DNA of 64,000 nt from Pedobacter aquae (GTDB taxonomy: Bacteria; Bacteroidota; Bacteroidia; Sphingobacteriales; Sphingobacteriaceae): NCBI RefSeq assembly GCF_008195825.1, contig NZ_CP043329.1:620001-684000 (forward strand). Reading direction: 5' to 3'. The position numbers and the translations under genes were made by a program. Shown piece by piece: positions 27,213 through 35,810 of this stretch (positions are counted from its first letter, which is position 1; every line of letters starts with the position of its first letter). Under the pieces are notes generated by a model. That model saw nothing but the letters and a program-made list of their open reading frames with translations, ran no database searches and was not told where the DNA came from.

Positions 27213-28154
27213 ATGTTAAATAGAAGGCATTTAAGAGTAAAAGTAATGCAAACGTTGTATGCATTTCAACAAACCGAGTCTACAGATTACAGGCTGCAAG
27301 AGAAAAATCTGCTAGCAAGTGTAGATAAAGTATATGAAATGTATATCAGCTTATTAGCTTTAATTAATGATGTTGTACAATATGCAGATATTGATGCCAT
27401 AGAAAGGTCTAACAAGCATTTGCCTTCAGAAGAGGATTTAAATCCGAATCTTAAAATATTAAATAATTTATTTATAAAACTTTTGCTAGACTGTGAAGAT
27501 TATCAGCAGGCTATAAAAAAGTATAGAACTTCTTGGGATTTTGATCCAGAACTTGCCCGTTCTTTATTTGCATCTTTAAAGGCTTCTACAGAATATCAGG
27601 AATACATCAAAGCTGAAGGCCAAGATTTACATACTGATAAAGATATCATCAAATTTATTTTCAAGAAAATCATCTTAAAATCTTCTTTAGCACAATCTGC
27701 TTTAGAAGAAAAACATATCAATTGGCAGGTAGACCAAGATGTTTTACAGGCCATGATTGCTAAAACCTTAAAGAATTTCTCTTCTTTAGAGGGAGACCAT
27801 AAATTAGCGCAAATAAGCTCTAATTGGGCAGAAGATAAAGAGTTTATCATAGATTTATTTCATAAAACTGTGGCTAACGAAGCGTCTTTTCAAGAGCTTA
27901 TTGCAGGTAAAACAAAGAATTGGGAAGCAGATAGAATTGCCATGATGGATGTCATCATCATGAAAATGGCTATCGCAGAAATGATTTACTTTTCTAGTAT
28001 CCCGGTTAAGGTTACCATTAATGAATATCTTGAAATAGCAAAAGAATTTAGTACACCTAAGAGTAATTCATTCATAAATGGTATTTTAGACAAAATATTT
28101 GAGGAATTAAGCTCACAAAACAAAATAAGAAAATACGGAAGAGGTTTAAATTAA
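27213..28154 (+). CDS. nusB: transcription antitermination factor NusB
   Basis: A 313-residue protein whose first residues (NRRHLRVKVMQTLYAFQQTES) and C-terminal half (DRIAMMDVIIMKMAIAEMIYF ... VTINEYLEIAKEFSTPKSNSFINGILDKI) are typical NusB. About 160 residues are inserted between them, the extended form usual in Bacteroidota; E. coli NusB is about 139 residues. It binds boxA RNA in rRNA operons together with NusE. It is the first gene of a tight unit with the DUF1573 lipoprotein (8-bp gap) and yajC. Confidence 0.93.
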   Translation: MLNRRHLRVKVMQTLYAFQQTESTDYRLQEKNLLASVDKVYEMYISLLALINDVVQYADIDAIERSNKHLPSEEDLNPNLKILNNLFIKLLLDCEDYQQAIKKYRTSWDFDPELARSLFASLKASTEYQEYIKAEGQDLHTDKDIIKFIFKKIILKSSLAQSALEEKHINWQVDQDVLQAMIAKTLKNFSSLEGDHKLAQISSNWAEDKEFIIDLFHKTVANEASFQELIAGKTKNWEADRIAMMDVIIMKMAIAEMIYFSSIPVKVTINEYLEIAKEFSTPKSNSFINGILDKIFEELSSQNKIRKYGRGLN

Positions 28155-28162
28155 GAAGCGAT

Positions 28163-28594
28163 ATGAAAAAATGTTTTTTAGTACTAGGTGTTGCTATTTT
28201 TCTTTTTACAGGATGTAGCAATAATGGTTCAACAAAAAGTGATACTAACAGTGCTGATACTACCAGCGCATCTACTAAAGGTGCGGCAGCTATTACTTTT
28301 AAAGAAGGAACTTATGATTTTGGTAAGATAAAAGATGGCGAGAAGGTATCTCACGACTTTGTTTTTGAAAATACAGGAGAAGCACCTTTGATTATCTTAA
28401 ATGCAACAGCAACTTGTGGTTGTACAGTTCCAGAATGGCCAAAAGAACCAATTGCAGTTGGCGGTACTGCAAAAATTACCGTAGTTTTTGATAGCGCAGG
28501 TAAAGTTGGCTTACAAGATAAAGTGGTAACTATTTTGGCTAATACCGTTCCAAACACCACACAAATACACTTAATAGGAGAAGTAACTCAATAA
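28163..28594 (+). CDS. DUF1573 domain lipoprotein
   Basis: A 143-residue protein with a lipoprotein signal (lipobox LFTGC, Cys18), a Ser/Thr-rich linker and an immunoglobulin-like DUF1573 domain. The domain begins ITFKEGTYDFGKIKDGEKVSHDF and contains the characteristic ATCGCTVPEWP stretch. The family is very common in Bacteroidota, envelope-associated and of unknown function. It lies between nusB and yajC with gaps of 8 and 5 bp, so it is part of that operon. Confidence 0.92.
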   Translation: MKKCFLVLGVAIFLFTGCSNNGSTKSDTNSADTTSASTKGAAAITFKEGTYDFGKIKDGEKVSHDFVFENTGEAPLIILNATATCGCTVPEWPKEPIAVGGTAKITVVFDSAGKVGLQDKVVTILANTVPNTTQIHLIGEVTQ

Positions 28595-28599
28595 ATTAA

Positions 28600-28908
28600 A
28601 TGATAGATATGTTAAATTTTGTTTTATTACAAGCAGGCAGCGGAGTAATGCAATTCCTTCCAATGCTATTAATCGTTGTGGTTTTCTATTTTTTCATGAT
28701 TAGACCACAAATGAAAAAAGCTAAAGACCATAAAAAGTTTGTTGCTGAATTAAAAAAAGGAGATAAAGTAATTACCACTGCCGGTATACACGGTAGAATT
28801 GTTGATTTAAATGAAACCACTATAGTTGTAGAAACAGAAGGTGGTGGTAAAATCAGATTTGAAAAAGCGGCAGTTTCTTTAGAATCTTCTAAAAGCTTAA
28901 ATAGCTAA
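28600..28908 (+). CDS. yajC: preprotein translocase subunit YajC
   Basis: A 102-residue protein with one membrane helix (MQFLPMLLIVVVFYFFMI) followed by the family signature RPQMKKAKDHKKFVAELKKGDKVITTAGIHG (quoted in part) and a small cytosolic beta domain. YajC associates with SecDF, whose gene is elsewhere in this window (50024-52981). It is the last gene of the nusB operon and is followed by a strong terminator. The ATG at 28600 is used; a second ATG nine bases on is also possible. Confidence 0.94.
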   Translation: MIDMLNFVLLQAGSGVMQFLPMLLIVVVFYFFMIRPQMKKAKDHKKFVAELKKGDKVITTAGIHGRIVDLNETTIVVETEGGGKIRFEKAAVSLESSKSLNS

Positions 28909-28927
28909 TTAAAAAAGTAAATTAAAG

Positions 28928-28961
28928 ATGCCGTTTTGATATATTCGAAACGGCATTTTTG
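28928..28961 (+). terminator. terminator of the nusB-DUF1573-yajC operon
   Basis: Perfect 9-bp stem ATGCCGTTT / AAACGGCAT followed by TTTTT, 20 bp after the yajC stop. Confidence 0.88.
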
Positions 28962-28995
28962 TTGTAAATAAACAAATAGCCTTAATTTTTAATCT

Positions 28996-29943
28996 ATGTC
29001 AATCATCCGGTTATCTGCAGCAGAGCGTAAAAAAATAAGTATCTTTTTTACTTGTTTGCTTTTAGCTGTTACCGCCTGGATGTTTTACTCCCTATCTCTT
29101 AAATATGATTATCAGCTTAAAACGTTGGTAACATTTAAAAATTTACCTCAATACAAAGCTTTTTACCCTTTACAGTCTGATACGGTTATGCTAAACGTAC
29201 AAGGTACAGGCTGGCAGCTTTTATTTAATAGAATAGGAGTAGGTTCTAAAGAGATAAAAGTAGATTTAGCTTCCTTAGAAAAGCAGCATTTTGTAACTTT
29301 TACCGAGCAATTGCCAACCATCAATAAACAGTTTTCATCTTTACAAAAAATCATCAGCGTACAGCCAGATACTCTTTTCTTTGATTTTACAACTCGGAAA
29401 GTTAAGCGTGTACCTGTGAAGTTTATTGCTGATGTTAATTATAAAAAGCAATTTGGGCAATCAAAAGATACCAAATTAAAGCCTGCTTATGTTACCATAA
29501 CTGGTCCTCAAGAGCAATTGCAGCGCATTAGTTATTGGGAAACAGATACTTTCAGGAAGAAAAATGTAGACGCTTCTTTATCCTCAAAGGTATATTTACA
29601 AGAGCCTTCAGAACCTAATATCAGCTTATTTCCACTATCGGTAGAAATGCAGCTGCCTGTAGAAGAATTTACAGAAAAAGTGATCACTATTCCAGTTAGG
29701 GTTATCAATAACCCAGATTACCAGCAGGTTAAAATCATCCCTGAAAAGGTTAGCCTTACGGTGATGGTTGCGCTTTCTTATTATGCCGATATTACTGAAG
29801 AAGACTTTACTGTAACGGCTGATTTAAGTTTATGGAGAAGATCTGGTGCTAACAAGCTTCCGGTTGTCATCAGAAATAAAAATGCTTATGTTAAGATAAG
29901 TCAGGTAATTCCTCAGCAGGTAGATTTTATGATTCTTAAATAA
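28996..29943 (+). CDS. YbbR-domain (CdaR-like) membrane-anchored protein
   Basis: A 315-residue protein with one N-terminal membrane helix (IFFTCLLLAVTAWMFYSLSL) and an extracytoplasmic part containing YbbR-like repeats, including the segment PAYVTITGPQEQLQRI. CdaR proteins of Firmicutes regulate the c-di-AMP cyclase CdaA, but no cyclase gene is adjacent here, so that role is only a possibility. It overlaps the start of coaE by one base (TAATG junction), indicating translational coupling. Confidence 0.82.
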   Translation: MSIIRLSAAERKKISIFFTCLLLAVTAWMFYSLSLKYDYQLKTLVTFKNLPQYKAFYPLQSDTVMLNVQGTGWQLLFNRIGVGSKEIKVDLASLEKQHFVTFTEQLPTINKQFSSLQKIISVQPDTLFFDFTTRKVKRVPVKFIADVNYKKQFGQSKDTKLKPAYVTITGPQEQLQRISYWETDTFRKKNVDASLSSKVYLQEPSEPNISLFPLSVEMQLPVEEFTEKVITIPVRVINNPDYQQVKIIPEKVSLTVMVALSYYADITEEDFTVTADLSLWRRSGANKLPVVIRNKNAYVKISQVIPQQVDFMILK

Positions 29944-30539
29944 TGATGAAAGTAGGAATTACAGGCGGTATTGGTAGTGGCAAAACCACAGTATGTAAGT
30001 TTTTTGAGCTTCTTGGCATTCCTGTTTTTTATGCTGATACAGCAGGGAAAGAATTGATGTTAAGTGATTTAGACGTAAAAAAAGCTGTCGTTAATTTATT
30101 TGGAGAGGCTGCTTATTTCCCAGATGCTAGCTTAAATAGGAAATATATAGCTGATATTGTTTTCAAGGATAGTCAAAAATTAGATGCTTTAAATGCTATT
30201 ATTCATCCCGCTGTTAAAAATGCCTTTTTACTTTGGAGCGAGGAACAAAAAGCGCCTTACGTTTTAAAAGAAGCAGCTTTACTTTTTGAAAGTAAATCTT
30301 ATTTAGATAATGATTATAATATTTTAGTTTCTTCGCCAGTAGCGTTACGGATTCAAAGGGTAATGGCAAGAGACCAAACCAGCAGAGAAAAAGTTTTAGA
30401 ACGTATAGAAAAGCAGCTTCCAGAAGAAGAAAAAGAAAAACTTGCTGATTTTTTTATCCTCAATAATGAGGAATTACACCTCATACCACAGGTCTTAAAA
30501 TTACATCAGCAATTGATGCTTTTAGCTCAACAGAAATGA
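29943..30539 (+). CDS. coaE: dephospho-CoA kinase
   Basis: A 198-residue P-loop kinase that phosphorylates the 3'-hydroxyl of dephospho-CoA, the last step of coenzyme A synthesis. The P-loop is GITGGIGSGKTTVCKFF, and the family motifs FYADTAGKELM, NAIIHPAVKNAF and KEAALLFESKSY are present. Length is normal. It is coupled to both neighbours: a 1-base overlap upstream and a 4-base overlap with the exonuclease-like gene downstream. Confidence 0.95.
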   Translation: MMKVGITGGIGSGKTTVCKFFELLGIPVFYADTAGKELMLSDLDVKKAVVNLFGEAAYFPDASLNRKYIADIVFKDSQKLDALNAIIHPAVKNAFLLWSEEQKAPYVLKEAALLFESKSYLDNDYNILVSSPVALRIQRVMARDQTSREKVLERIEKQLPEEEKEKLADFFILNNEELHLIPQVLKLHQQLMLLAQQK

Positions 30540-31474
30540 TTATAGATGATTTTTTAGTCCTTAAACCAGAAGGAATATATTGCCGATACGCTGATTTTTA
30601 TTTAGATCCACAATTACCAGTACAGCATGCCGTAATTTCTCATGCACACGGAGACCATGCAAAGGCTAACAACCACAGCGTTTATTGTACCGCATTTACC
30701 AGAAAGTTAATGGAGCTTCGTTATAAAAAACAAGCCGCTAAAGATTTTATCCTTATCCATTATCATCAAGAGTTTTTTATTAAGGATGTGAAGCTAACTT
30801 TTTATCCGGCTGGGCATATTTTAGGTTCTGCCATGATAAAGATGGAATATCAAGGCTGCTCTTATTTATATACTGGTGATTATAAGTTACAAGAAGACGC
30901 TACCTGCGAGCCAGCCGAATTGGTTAAAGCCGATGTTCTGATTACCGAAACTACCTTTGCAAATCCAGAAATACAACATCCAAACGTAGAGGATGAGATA
31001 AAAAAGTTAAATAAAATAGAACAAAATATTATTCTTGGAGTGTACGGTTTAGGTAAAGCACAAAGGATTACAAGTTTAATAAACCAGTTTTGTCCACAAA
31101 AAGAAGTTCATCTTCATTATGCTATTTATCCAATACATCAGCTTTATGAAACTTTTGGGTACCAATTAGGTAAATATCAATTATATAATAGAAAAAGTTT
31201 AAAACAAAATCAGTTACATCAAGTATATTTAGTGCCACCATTAACTTTTAATAGTTATACAAGAGCTAAAGGAGTAGCTAGGGTATTTGCCTCGGGATGG
31301 AAATATTTACAAAAAGGTAATGATGCTGCTTTATATATTTCTGACCATGTAGATTGGAACGATATTTTGTATACCATAAAAGAGGTTAAACCTAAAGAAA
31401 TTTGGACTTTACATGGTGATGGTATGGCACTTAAACAATATTTTAAAAAGGATTTAGTAGTTAAGTTGCTTTAA
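30536..31474 (+). CDS. MBL-fold hydrolase, DNA ligase-associated exonuclease-like
   Basis: A 312-residue metallo-beta-lactamase fold protein of the CPSF/SNM1-like branch. The metal motif is SHAHGDHAK, with GHILGSAM, the Asp in YTGDYKL and the late His residues in SDHVDW and LHGDG. The N-terminal EGIYCRYADFYLDPQ resembles the exonuclease that usually accompanies ATP-dependent DNA ligase in bacterial repair operons. No ligase or helicase gene is present here. It instead sits in the YbbR-coaE-DUF5522-MarR string, overlapping coaE by 4 bp. Confidence 0.8.
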   Translation: MIIDDFLVLKPEGIYCRYADFYLDPQLPVQHAVISHAHGDHAKANNHSVYCTAFTRKLMELRYKKQAAKDFILIHYHQEFFIKDVKLTFYPAGHILGSAMIKMEYQGCSYLYTGDYKLQEDATCEPAELVKADVLITETTFANPEIQHPNVEDEIKKLNKIEQNIILGVYGLGKAQRITSLINQFCPQKEVHLHYAIYPIHQLYETFGYQLGKYQLYNRKSLKQNQLHQVYLVPPLTFNSYTRAKGVARVFASGWKYLQKGNDAALYISDHVDWNDILYTIKEVKPKEIWTLHGDGMALKQYFKKDLVVKLL

Positions 31475-31632
31475 TGTTGGTAGAAAATATTGATTATTAT
31501 ATTAACGAAGATGGTAATTTTGTATTTACAGAAGCTTACCATTTAAAGCGTGGCTATTGCTGTAAAAACGGATGTAAACATTGCCCTTGGTCTTATAAAA
31601 AAGAAAAGCCTGATAAAAATATAAAGAAGTAA
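31474..31632 (+). CDS. DUF5522 small Cys-rich protein
   Basis: A 52-residue frame starting at an ATG that overlaps the preceding stop (TAATG). The sequence includes EDGNFVFTEAYHLKRGYCC followed by KNGCKHCPWSYKK. That gives Cys29, Cys30, Cys34 and Cys37 in a CC-x3-C-x2-CPW pattern, the hallmark of the DUF5522 family. It probably binds zinc or an iron-sulfur cluster; the function is unknown. It is coupled to the exonuclease-like gene and 13 bp upstream of the MarR gene. Confidence 0.82.
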   Translation: MLVENIDYYINEDGNFVFTEAYHLKRGYCCKNGCKHCPWSYKKEKPDKNIKK

Positions 31633-31645
31633 ACTTGCTTAAATT

Positions 31646-32095
31646 ATGGAATTAGAAAAAGAGATATTTAGCAAAGGTTTTGATAGTTTTTACAATAAAG
31701 CTATCGTGAATATTCTTTACACACATGGTTGGTTAAGCAATCATTTAAAAAGCGAATTAGATAAATCTAATATTACTCCGCAACAGTATAATGTTCTTAG
31801 AATTTTAAGGGGACAACTTCCTAATCCGGCCACTATAAACTTATTAAAAGAACGTATGTTAGATAAAATGTCTGACGCCTCTCGTATAGTTGATCGTTTG
31901 GTTCAGAAAGAACTGGTTAAACGCTCTATCAATAAAAAAGATAGGAGAGCGGTTGATATCATCATTACTGATAAAGGGCTGAAATTGCTAGAAAGTATCC
32001 CTATGGAAGCACATGTTATCAATATTTTGAAAAACAATCTTTCAGAGGAAGAAGCAAAACAATTGAGCGATTTATTAGATAAATTTAGAGGTTAA
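31646..32095 (+). CDS. MarR family transcriptional regulator
   Basis: A 149-residue winged-helix regulator. The DNA-binding part comprises ITPQQYNVLRILRGQ, LLKERMLDKMSDASRIVDRLVQKELVKR and the wing NKKDRRAVDIIITDKGLKLL. Long N- and C-terminal helices for dimerisation are present. It is the last gene of the YbbR-coaE unit and ends one base before the convergent ZIP transporter gene. Its ligand and target genes are not evident; autoregulation is a guess. Confidence 0.9.
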   Translation: MELEKEIFSKGFDSFYNKAIVNILYTHGWLSNHLKSELDKSNITPQQYNVLRILRGQLPNPATINLLKERMLDKMSDASRIVDRLVQKELVKRSINKKDRRAVDIIITDKGLKLLESIPMEAHVINILKNNLSEEEAKQLSDLLDKFRG

Positions 32096-32096
32096 T

Positions 32097-32801
32097 TTAG
32101 TGTAAAAGGTAACCTACTAAAGCTAATAACAATCCTAAAGACACGGCTAAAGTCTTTTTTAAAGTAAAACGATGATCTACCGTAGATTCAAATAATATGG
32201 TGGTAGAGATGTGTAAAAATATACCAATTACAATACCCATAATAGAAGAATAATACTCGCCCAATAAAGCCCCATTTTTAAGAGAAAAGCTAAATAAATA
32301 GCCAAAAGGCGACATTAAGGCGAAAACAATCAATAAAATAGAGGTTGTTTTCTTGCTGATGTGGTTGCTTAATAAAACACTTCCTAGTGCAAAAGCGGCC
32401 GGTATATGGTGAATTGCAATTCCTAAAACCAATTCTTGATTATGAGCCGCTGCAATAGGCATTCCTTCTAAAAAAGCATGCAAACTTAAACTCAGCATAA
32501 TTCCCCAAGGAAAGCTTTTCTGATGGCTGTGTTTATGGATATGGCCATGCTCAATACCATCAGAAAATTGCTCTAATAGTATTTGTAAGATAAAACCTCC
32601 TAAAATAAATAGGCCAACTTCATGGTTATTCCCTTGGTAAACATCAGGTAAAAGGTGTAAAACGGTTATGGCAAACAAATAAGCACCACTAAAAGCTAAA
32701 ATAAGTTTAAGCCTTTGCGGATGATCTTTTTTAACAAAAAATACAGAAAAACCGCCTATGATTGCTCCGGTTGTAAGGATAAAGAGGATTAAATAATTCA
32801 T
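32097..32801 (-). CDS. ZIP family metal transporter
   Basis: A 234-residue membrane protein with about eight hydrophobic segments and a His-rich cytosolic loop (EHGHIHKHSHQK) between helices 3 and 4. The metal-site helices are SLHAFLEGMPIA and GIAIHHIPAAFALGSVLL, the latter carrying the H-x-x-P-x-(A/G) ZIP signature. It likely imports zinc or another divalent metal. It overlaps the PAP2 gene by 4 bp and is the last gene of a three-gene operon. Confidence 0.9.
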   Translation of the reverse strand: MNYLILFILTTGAIIGGFSVFFVKKDHPQRLKLILAFSGAYLFAITVLHLLPDVYQGNNHEVGLFILGGFILQILLEQFSDGIEHGHIHKHSHQKSFPWGIMLSLSLHAFLEGMPIAAAHNQELVLGIAIHHIPAAFALGSVLLSNHISKKTTSILLIVFALMSPFGYLFSFSLKNGALLGEYYSSIMGIVIGIFLHISTTILFESTVDHRFTLKKTLAVSLGLLLALVGYLLH

Positions 32802-33370
32802 GATTGCGTAGAAAGAGCAAAATATTTTTGATATAATTTAGCTATACCAAAGCCAATAAAAGAACCTAATAAAGCACCAACAGTAATATCTACAGGGAAA
32901 TGTACCCCAACATAAACTTGGGCAATAGCTATAGAAGCTGCCCAAATAACACCTGTTATTAAAGTGTTTTTCCAGCGTTTTCTAAATATGGTGATAAGAA
33001 ATACAGCTATTGCGAAATGGTCGGTAGCATGAGTGGAAGGGAAGCTTAAACCAGAACCACAAGGAACCCTACTGATTACCTGTTCTTTAAGCGCTGTATT
33101 ATTGCAAGGCCTTACTCTTTTAAAGGCAGGTTTTAAGATACTGGCACTTCCAAAATCTGCTATAGAAACGCTAATAGCTAAAAAAATAACCAGATATAAA
33201 CCTTTTATTTTATACCATTTGATAGCGAAAAATATAATAGCTAAATAAAGCGGAATCCAAGTGTATTTATTACGCAAGATAGGCATCAGGAAATCAAAAA
33301 CTGGATTACTTAAGCCCTTATTGATAGCGAAAAATAGCTGATGGTCTAGTTGTATAAGCTGTTCTATCAT
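32798..33370 (-). CDS. PAP2-family phosphatase
   Basis: A 190-residue membrane phosphatase with the three PAP2 motifs: K-x6-RP in KPAFKRVRPC, PSTH in SFPSTHATDHFA, and the His-containing GVHFPVDITVG. Likely substrates are undecaprenyl pyrophosphate or phosphatidate-type lipid phosphates on the periplasmic side. It overlaps both neighbours by 4 bp, so it is translated together with the methyltransferase and the ZIP transporter. Membrane helices surround each motif as expected. Confidence 0.92.
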   Translation of the reverse strand: MIEQLIQLDHQLFFAINKGLSNPVFDFLMPILRNKYTWIPLYLAIIFFAIKWYKIKGLYLVIFLAISVSIADFGSASILKPAFKRVRPCNNTALKEQVISRVPCGSGLSFPSTHATDHFAIAVFLITIFRKRWKNTLITGVIWAASIAIAQVYVGVHFPVDITVGALLGSFIGFGIAKLYQKYFALSTQS

Positions 33371-34107
33371 ATTTTTTTACAAACAAAAATAAGTCTATCA
33401 GATTGATTGATATCAAACTCATTTAATTGATAATCGCCAAAGGTATGAGATATTTCTAAGCCAGCTAGTTTAAACATCCTTTCAAAATCTGCTAGTTTAA
33501 AATCTCTTACTTCTTCTTTAAAAGAATAATGTTTAGCATGATGTTCAAAATCTATAGTTTTGATAATCTTACCCTCTTTAACCATTCTGCTGATATGAAA
33601 TTCTATACCATCTACATCTTTTATTTCTCTTAAAACCAGTTTATTGATGATTTTCTGACTATTCATATAATCAAAAACTAGTTTGCCATCCGCTTTAAGC
33701 GATTTACGGAAACTTTTAAGCGCATTGATATGCTCTTTTTCTGTCTCAAAATACCCAAAGCTGGTAAACAGGTTAAAGGCAAAATCAAAATAATTGATGT
33801 AAAATAGGTGGCGCATATCATGCACTAAAAAGTGCAAGCGGCTATTTTCAAAAGAGTGTGCGTATTTTATATTGGCAATAGAAAGGTCTATTCCGCTAAC
33901 GTCAAATCCTTTTTTATTGAGGTAAATGGCATGTCGGCCTCTGCCACAAGCAATGTCTAGCATTCTTGATTCTTTGGCAGGCTTTAGCAAAGTACAAAGG
34001 TTATCAATAAAAAGTTCTGCCTCTTCATCGTCTCTTTGTTTGTAAAGAATATGATAGAAAGGCGAGTTAAACCAATTCTGAAACCACTTTTTCGGCATAA
34101 ATAACAA
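33367..34107 (-). CDS. class I SAM-dependent methyltransferase
   Basis: A 246-residue methyltransferase with motif I MLDIACGRGRHAIYLNKKG, the acidic residue in VSGIDLSIANI and a later FTSFGYFE segment (motif IV region). No substrate-specific domain is visible. It is first in an overlapping operon with a PAP2 phosphatase and a ZIP transporter, a combination that suggests no single pathway. It is divergent from the phosphohexomutase gene. Confidence 0.88.
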   Translation of the reverse strand: MLFMPKKWFQNWFNSPFYHILYKQRDDEEAELFIDNLCTLLKPAKESRMLDIACGRGRHAIYLNKKGFDVSGIDLSIANIKYAHSFENSRLHFLVHDMRHLFYINYFDFAFNLFTSFGYFETEKEHINALKSFRKSLKADGKLVFDYMNSQKIINKLVLREIKDVDGIEFHISRMVKEGKIIKTIDFEHHAKHYSFKEEVRDFKLADFERMFKLAGLEISHTFGDYQLNEFDINQSDRLIFVCKKI

Positions 34108-34189
34108 TATTTTAAGAGTTGCAAATATAGCTAATTAAGCTTTCAATTTGTTTTTATCCCCAATATTAAGAATTGCAAATGCTTATGTT

Positions 34190-34197
34190 TATTTTTG
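34190..34197 (+). promoter_or_regulatory. -7 promoter element for the phosphohexomutase gene
   Basis: TATTTTTG matches TAnnTTTG and lies 16 bp before the GTG start at 34214, inside the longer open frame that begins upstream. It therefore supports the GTG start. Confidence 0.5.
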
Positions 34198-34213
34198 CCC
34201 AAAATATACGATC

Positions 34214-35596
34214 GTGACTTTAATAAAATCAATCTCAGGAATAAGAGGTACTATAGGTGGTAAAGCAGGAGACGCTTTAACCCCATTTGATGTTGTGAAA
34301 TTTACTGCCGCTTTTGGTAGCTGGGTAATACAACAAGGTGGCAATAAGAAGATTGTAGTGGGAAGAGACGCTCGTATTTCGGGAGAAATGGTGAGAAACT
34401 TGGTTGTAGGTACTTTACAAGGTTTAGGTATTGATGTTGTTGATTTAGGTTTATCTACCACACCTACAGTAGAAATTGCTGTACCCGATGAACAAGCCGG
34501 TGGAGGTATTATCTTAACTGCTAGCCACAACCCAAAACAGTGGAACGCTTTAAAATTATTAAATCATAAAGGCGAATTTATCAATGATGATGAAGGTAAA
34601 AAGGTTTTAGAAATTGCAGAAAGCGATGCTTTAACTTTTGCTGATGTGAATGATTTAGGTACTGTTAAATTTGATGATTCTTATCTTCAAAAACATATCG
34701 ATAAAATTTTAGCATTGCCTTTGGTTGATGTTGAAGCTATTAAAAAAGCTAATTTTAAAATAGCTGTAGATGCTGTAAACTCTAGCGGAGGTATTTATGT
34801 ACCCGCTTTATTAAGAGCTTTAGGCGTGGAAACAGTTTATGAACTCTATTGTACACCTGATGGGCATTTTCCTCATAATCCAGAGCCATTACCAGAAAAC
34901 TTAACCGAAATTTCTAAAGTAGTGGTACAAAACAGAGCAGATTTAGGCATTGTTGTAGACCCTGATGTTGATAGACTTTGTTTTGTTTGTGAAGATGGTT
35001 CTATGTTTGGCGAGGAATATACTTTGGTAGCTGTTGCTGATTATATCTTAAAACATAATCCAGGTAATACGGTTTCTAATTTGTCTTCTACCAGAGCGCT
35101 AAAAGACGTTACGGAAGCTGCCGGTGGTATTTACAAAGCTTCTGCGGTAGGTGAAGTAAATGTTGTTAACCTGATGAAAGCAGAAAACGCTGTAATTGGT
35201 GGTGAAGGAAATGGTGGAATTATATATCCAGAATTACATTACGGAAGAGATGCTTTAGTTGGAATTGCTTTGTTTTTAACGCATTTAGCTAAATATGGTA
35301 AGTCTATTTCTTTGTTAAGGAAAAGCTATCCATCTTACTTTATTTCAAAAAATAAAATCACGCTTACACCAGAAATGGATATCGATAACTTGTTAAAGCA
35401 AGTTGAAGAAAAATATAAAAACCAGCCTTATTCTACTATAGATGGTTTAAAAATAGAATTTGATAAACAATGGGTACACCTACGCAGGTCTAATACAGAG
35501 CCTATCATCAGGATTTATTCTGAAGGAGATTCTGAAACTGTTGCAGATAACCTAGCTAATAAGATTATTGCAGATATTAAGGAGATATTGAAATAA
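34214..35596 (+). CDS. glmM: phosphoglucosamine mutase / phosphohexomutase
   Basis: About 460 residues from the GTG at 34214 (read as MTLIKSISGIRGTIGGKAGD). The catalytic phosphoserine is in LTASHNPKQWN, the metal loop is DPDVDRLCF, the sugar-binding loop is GEGNGG and the phosphate-binding loop is RRSNTEPIIRIY. In Bacteroidota this class is annotated as GlmM (GlcN-6-P to GlcN-1-P for peptidoglycan and LPS). A phosphomannomutase role cannot be excluded. The last codons (GATATTGAAATAA) merge into the 49-bp tandem repeat that follows. Confidence 0.88.
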   Translation: MTLIKSISGIRGTIGGKAGDALTPFDVVKFTAAFGSWVIQQGGNKKIVVGRDARISGEMVRNLVVGTLQGLGIDVVDLGLSTTPTVEIAVPDEQAGGGIILTASHNPKQWNALKLLNHKGEFINDDEGKKVLEIAESDALTFADVNDLGTVKFDDSYLQKHIDKILALPLVDVEAIKKANFKIAVDAVNSSGGIYVPALLRALGVETVYELYCTPDGHFPHNPEPLPENLTEISKVVVQNRADLGIVVDPDVDRLCFVCEDGSMFGEEYTLVAVADYILKHNPGNTVSNLSSTRALKDVTEAAGGIYKASAVGEVNVVNLMKAENAVIGGEGNGGIIYPELHYGRDALVGIALFLTHLAKYGKSISLLRKSYPSYFISKNKITLTPEMDIDNLLKQVEEKYKNQPYSTIDGLKIEFDKQWVHLRRSNTEPIIRIYSEGDSETVADNLANKIIADIKEILK

Positions 35597-35760
35597 TATT
35601 GATTGATTTTTGAATGATAGAATGATAGATTAGATATTGAAGTAATATTGATTGATTTTTGAATGATAGAATGATAGATTAGATATTGAAGTAATATTGA
35701 TTGATTTTTGAATGATAGAATGATAGATTAGATATTGAAGTAATATTGATTCATTTTTTA
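35585..35760. repeat. 49-bp tandem repeat, three full copies plus a degenerate one
   Basis: The unit starts at 35594, 35643, 35692 and, degenerated, at 35741. It includes ATTGATTGATTTTTGAATGA, then TAGAATGATAGATTAGATATT and GAAG. The end of each unit (AGATATTGAAGTAATATTG) nearly copies the end of the glmM coding region (AGATATTGAAATAATATTG). The ATTGATTGATTTTTGA core recurs around 55348-55900, and near-inverse forms occur at 36207-36300. Confidence 0.9.
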
Positions 35761-35810
35761 ACAATAGAATAACTGATTTTGTATAGTGATTAACTGATTA
35801 GAATTAATAA

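Noticed and set aside
35585-35760. Regular 49-bp repeat considered as a CRISPR array
   Set aside because: The whole 49-bp unit is repeated without unique spacers and no cas gene is nearby, so it is a plain tandem repeat.
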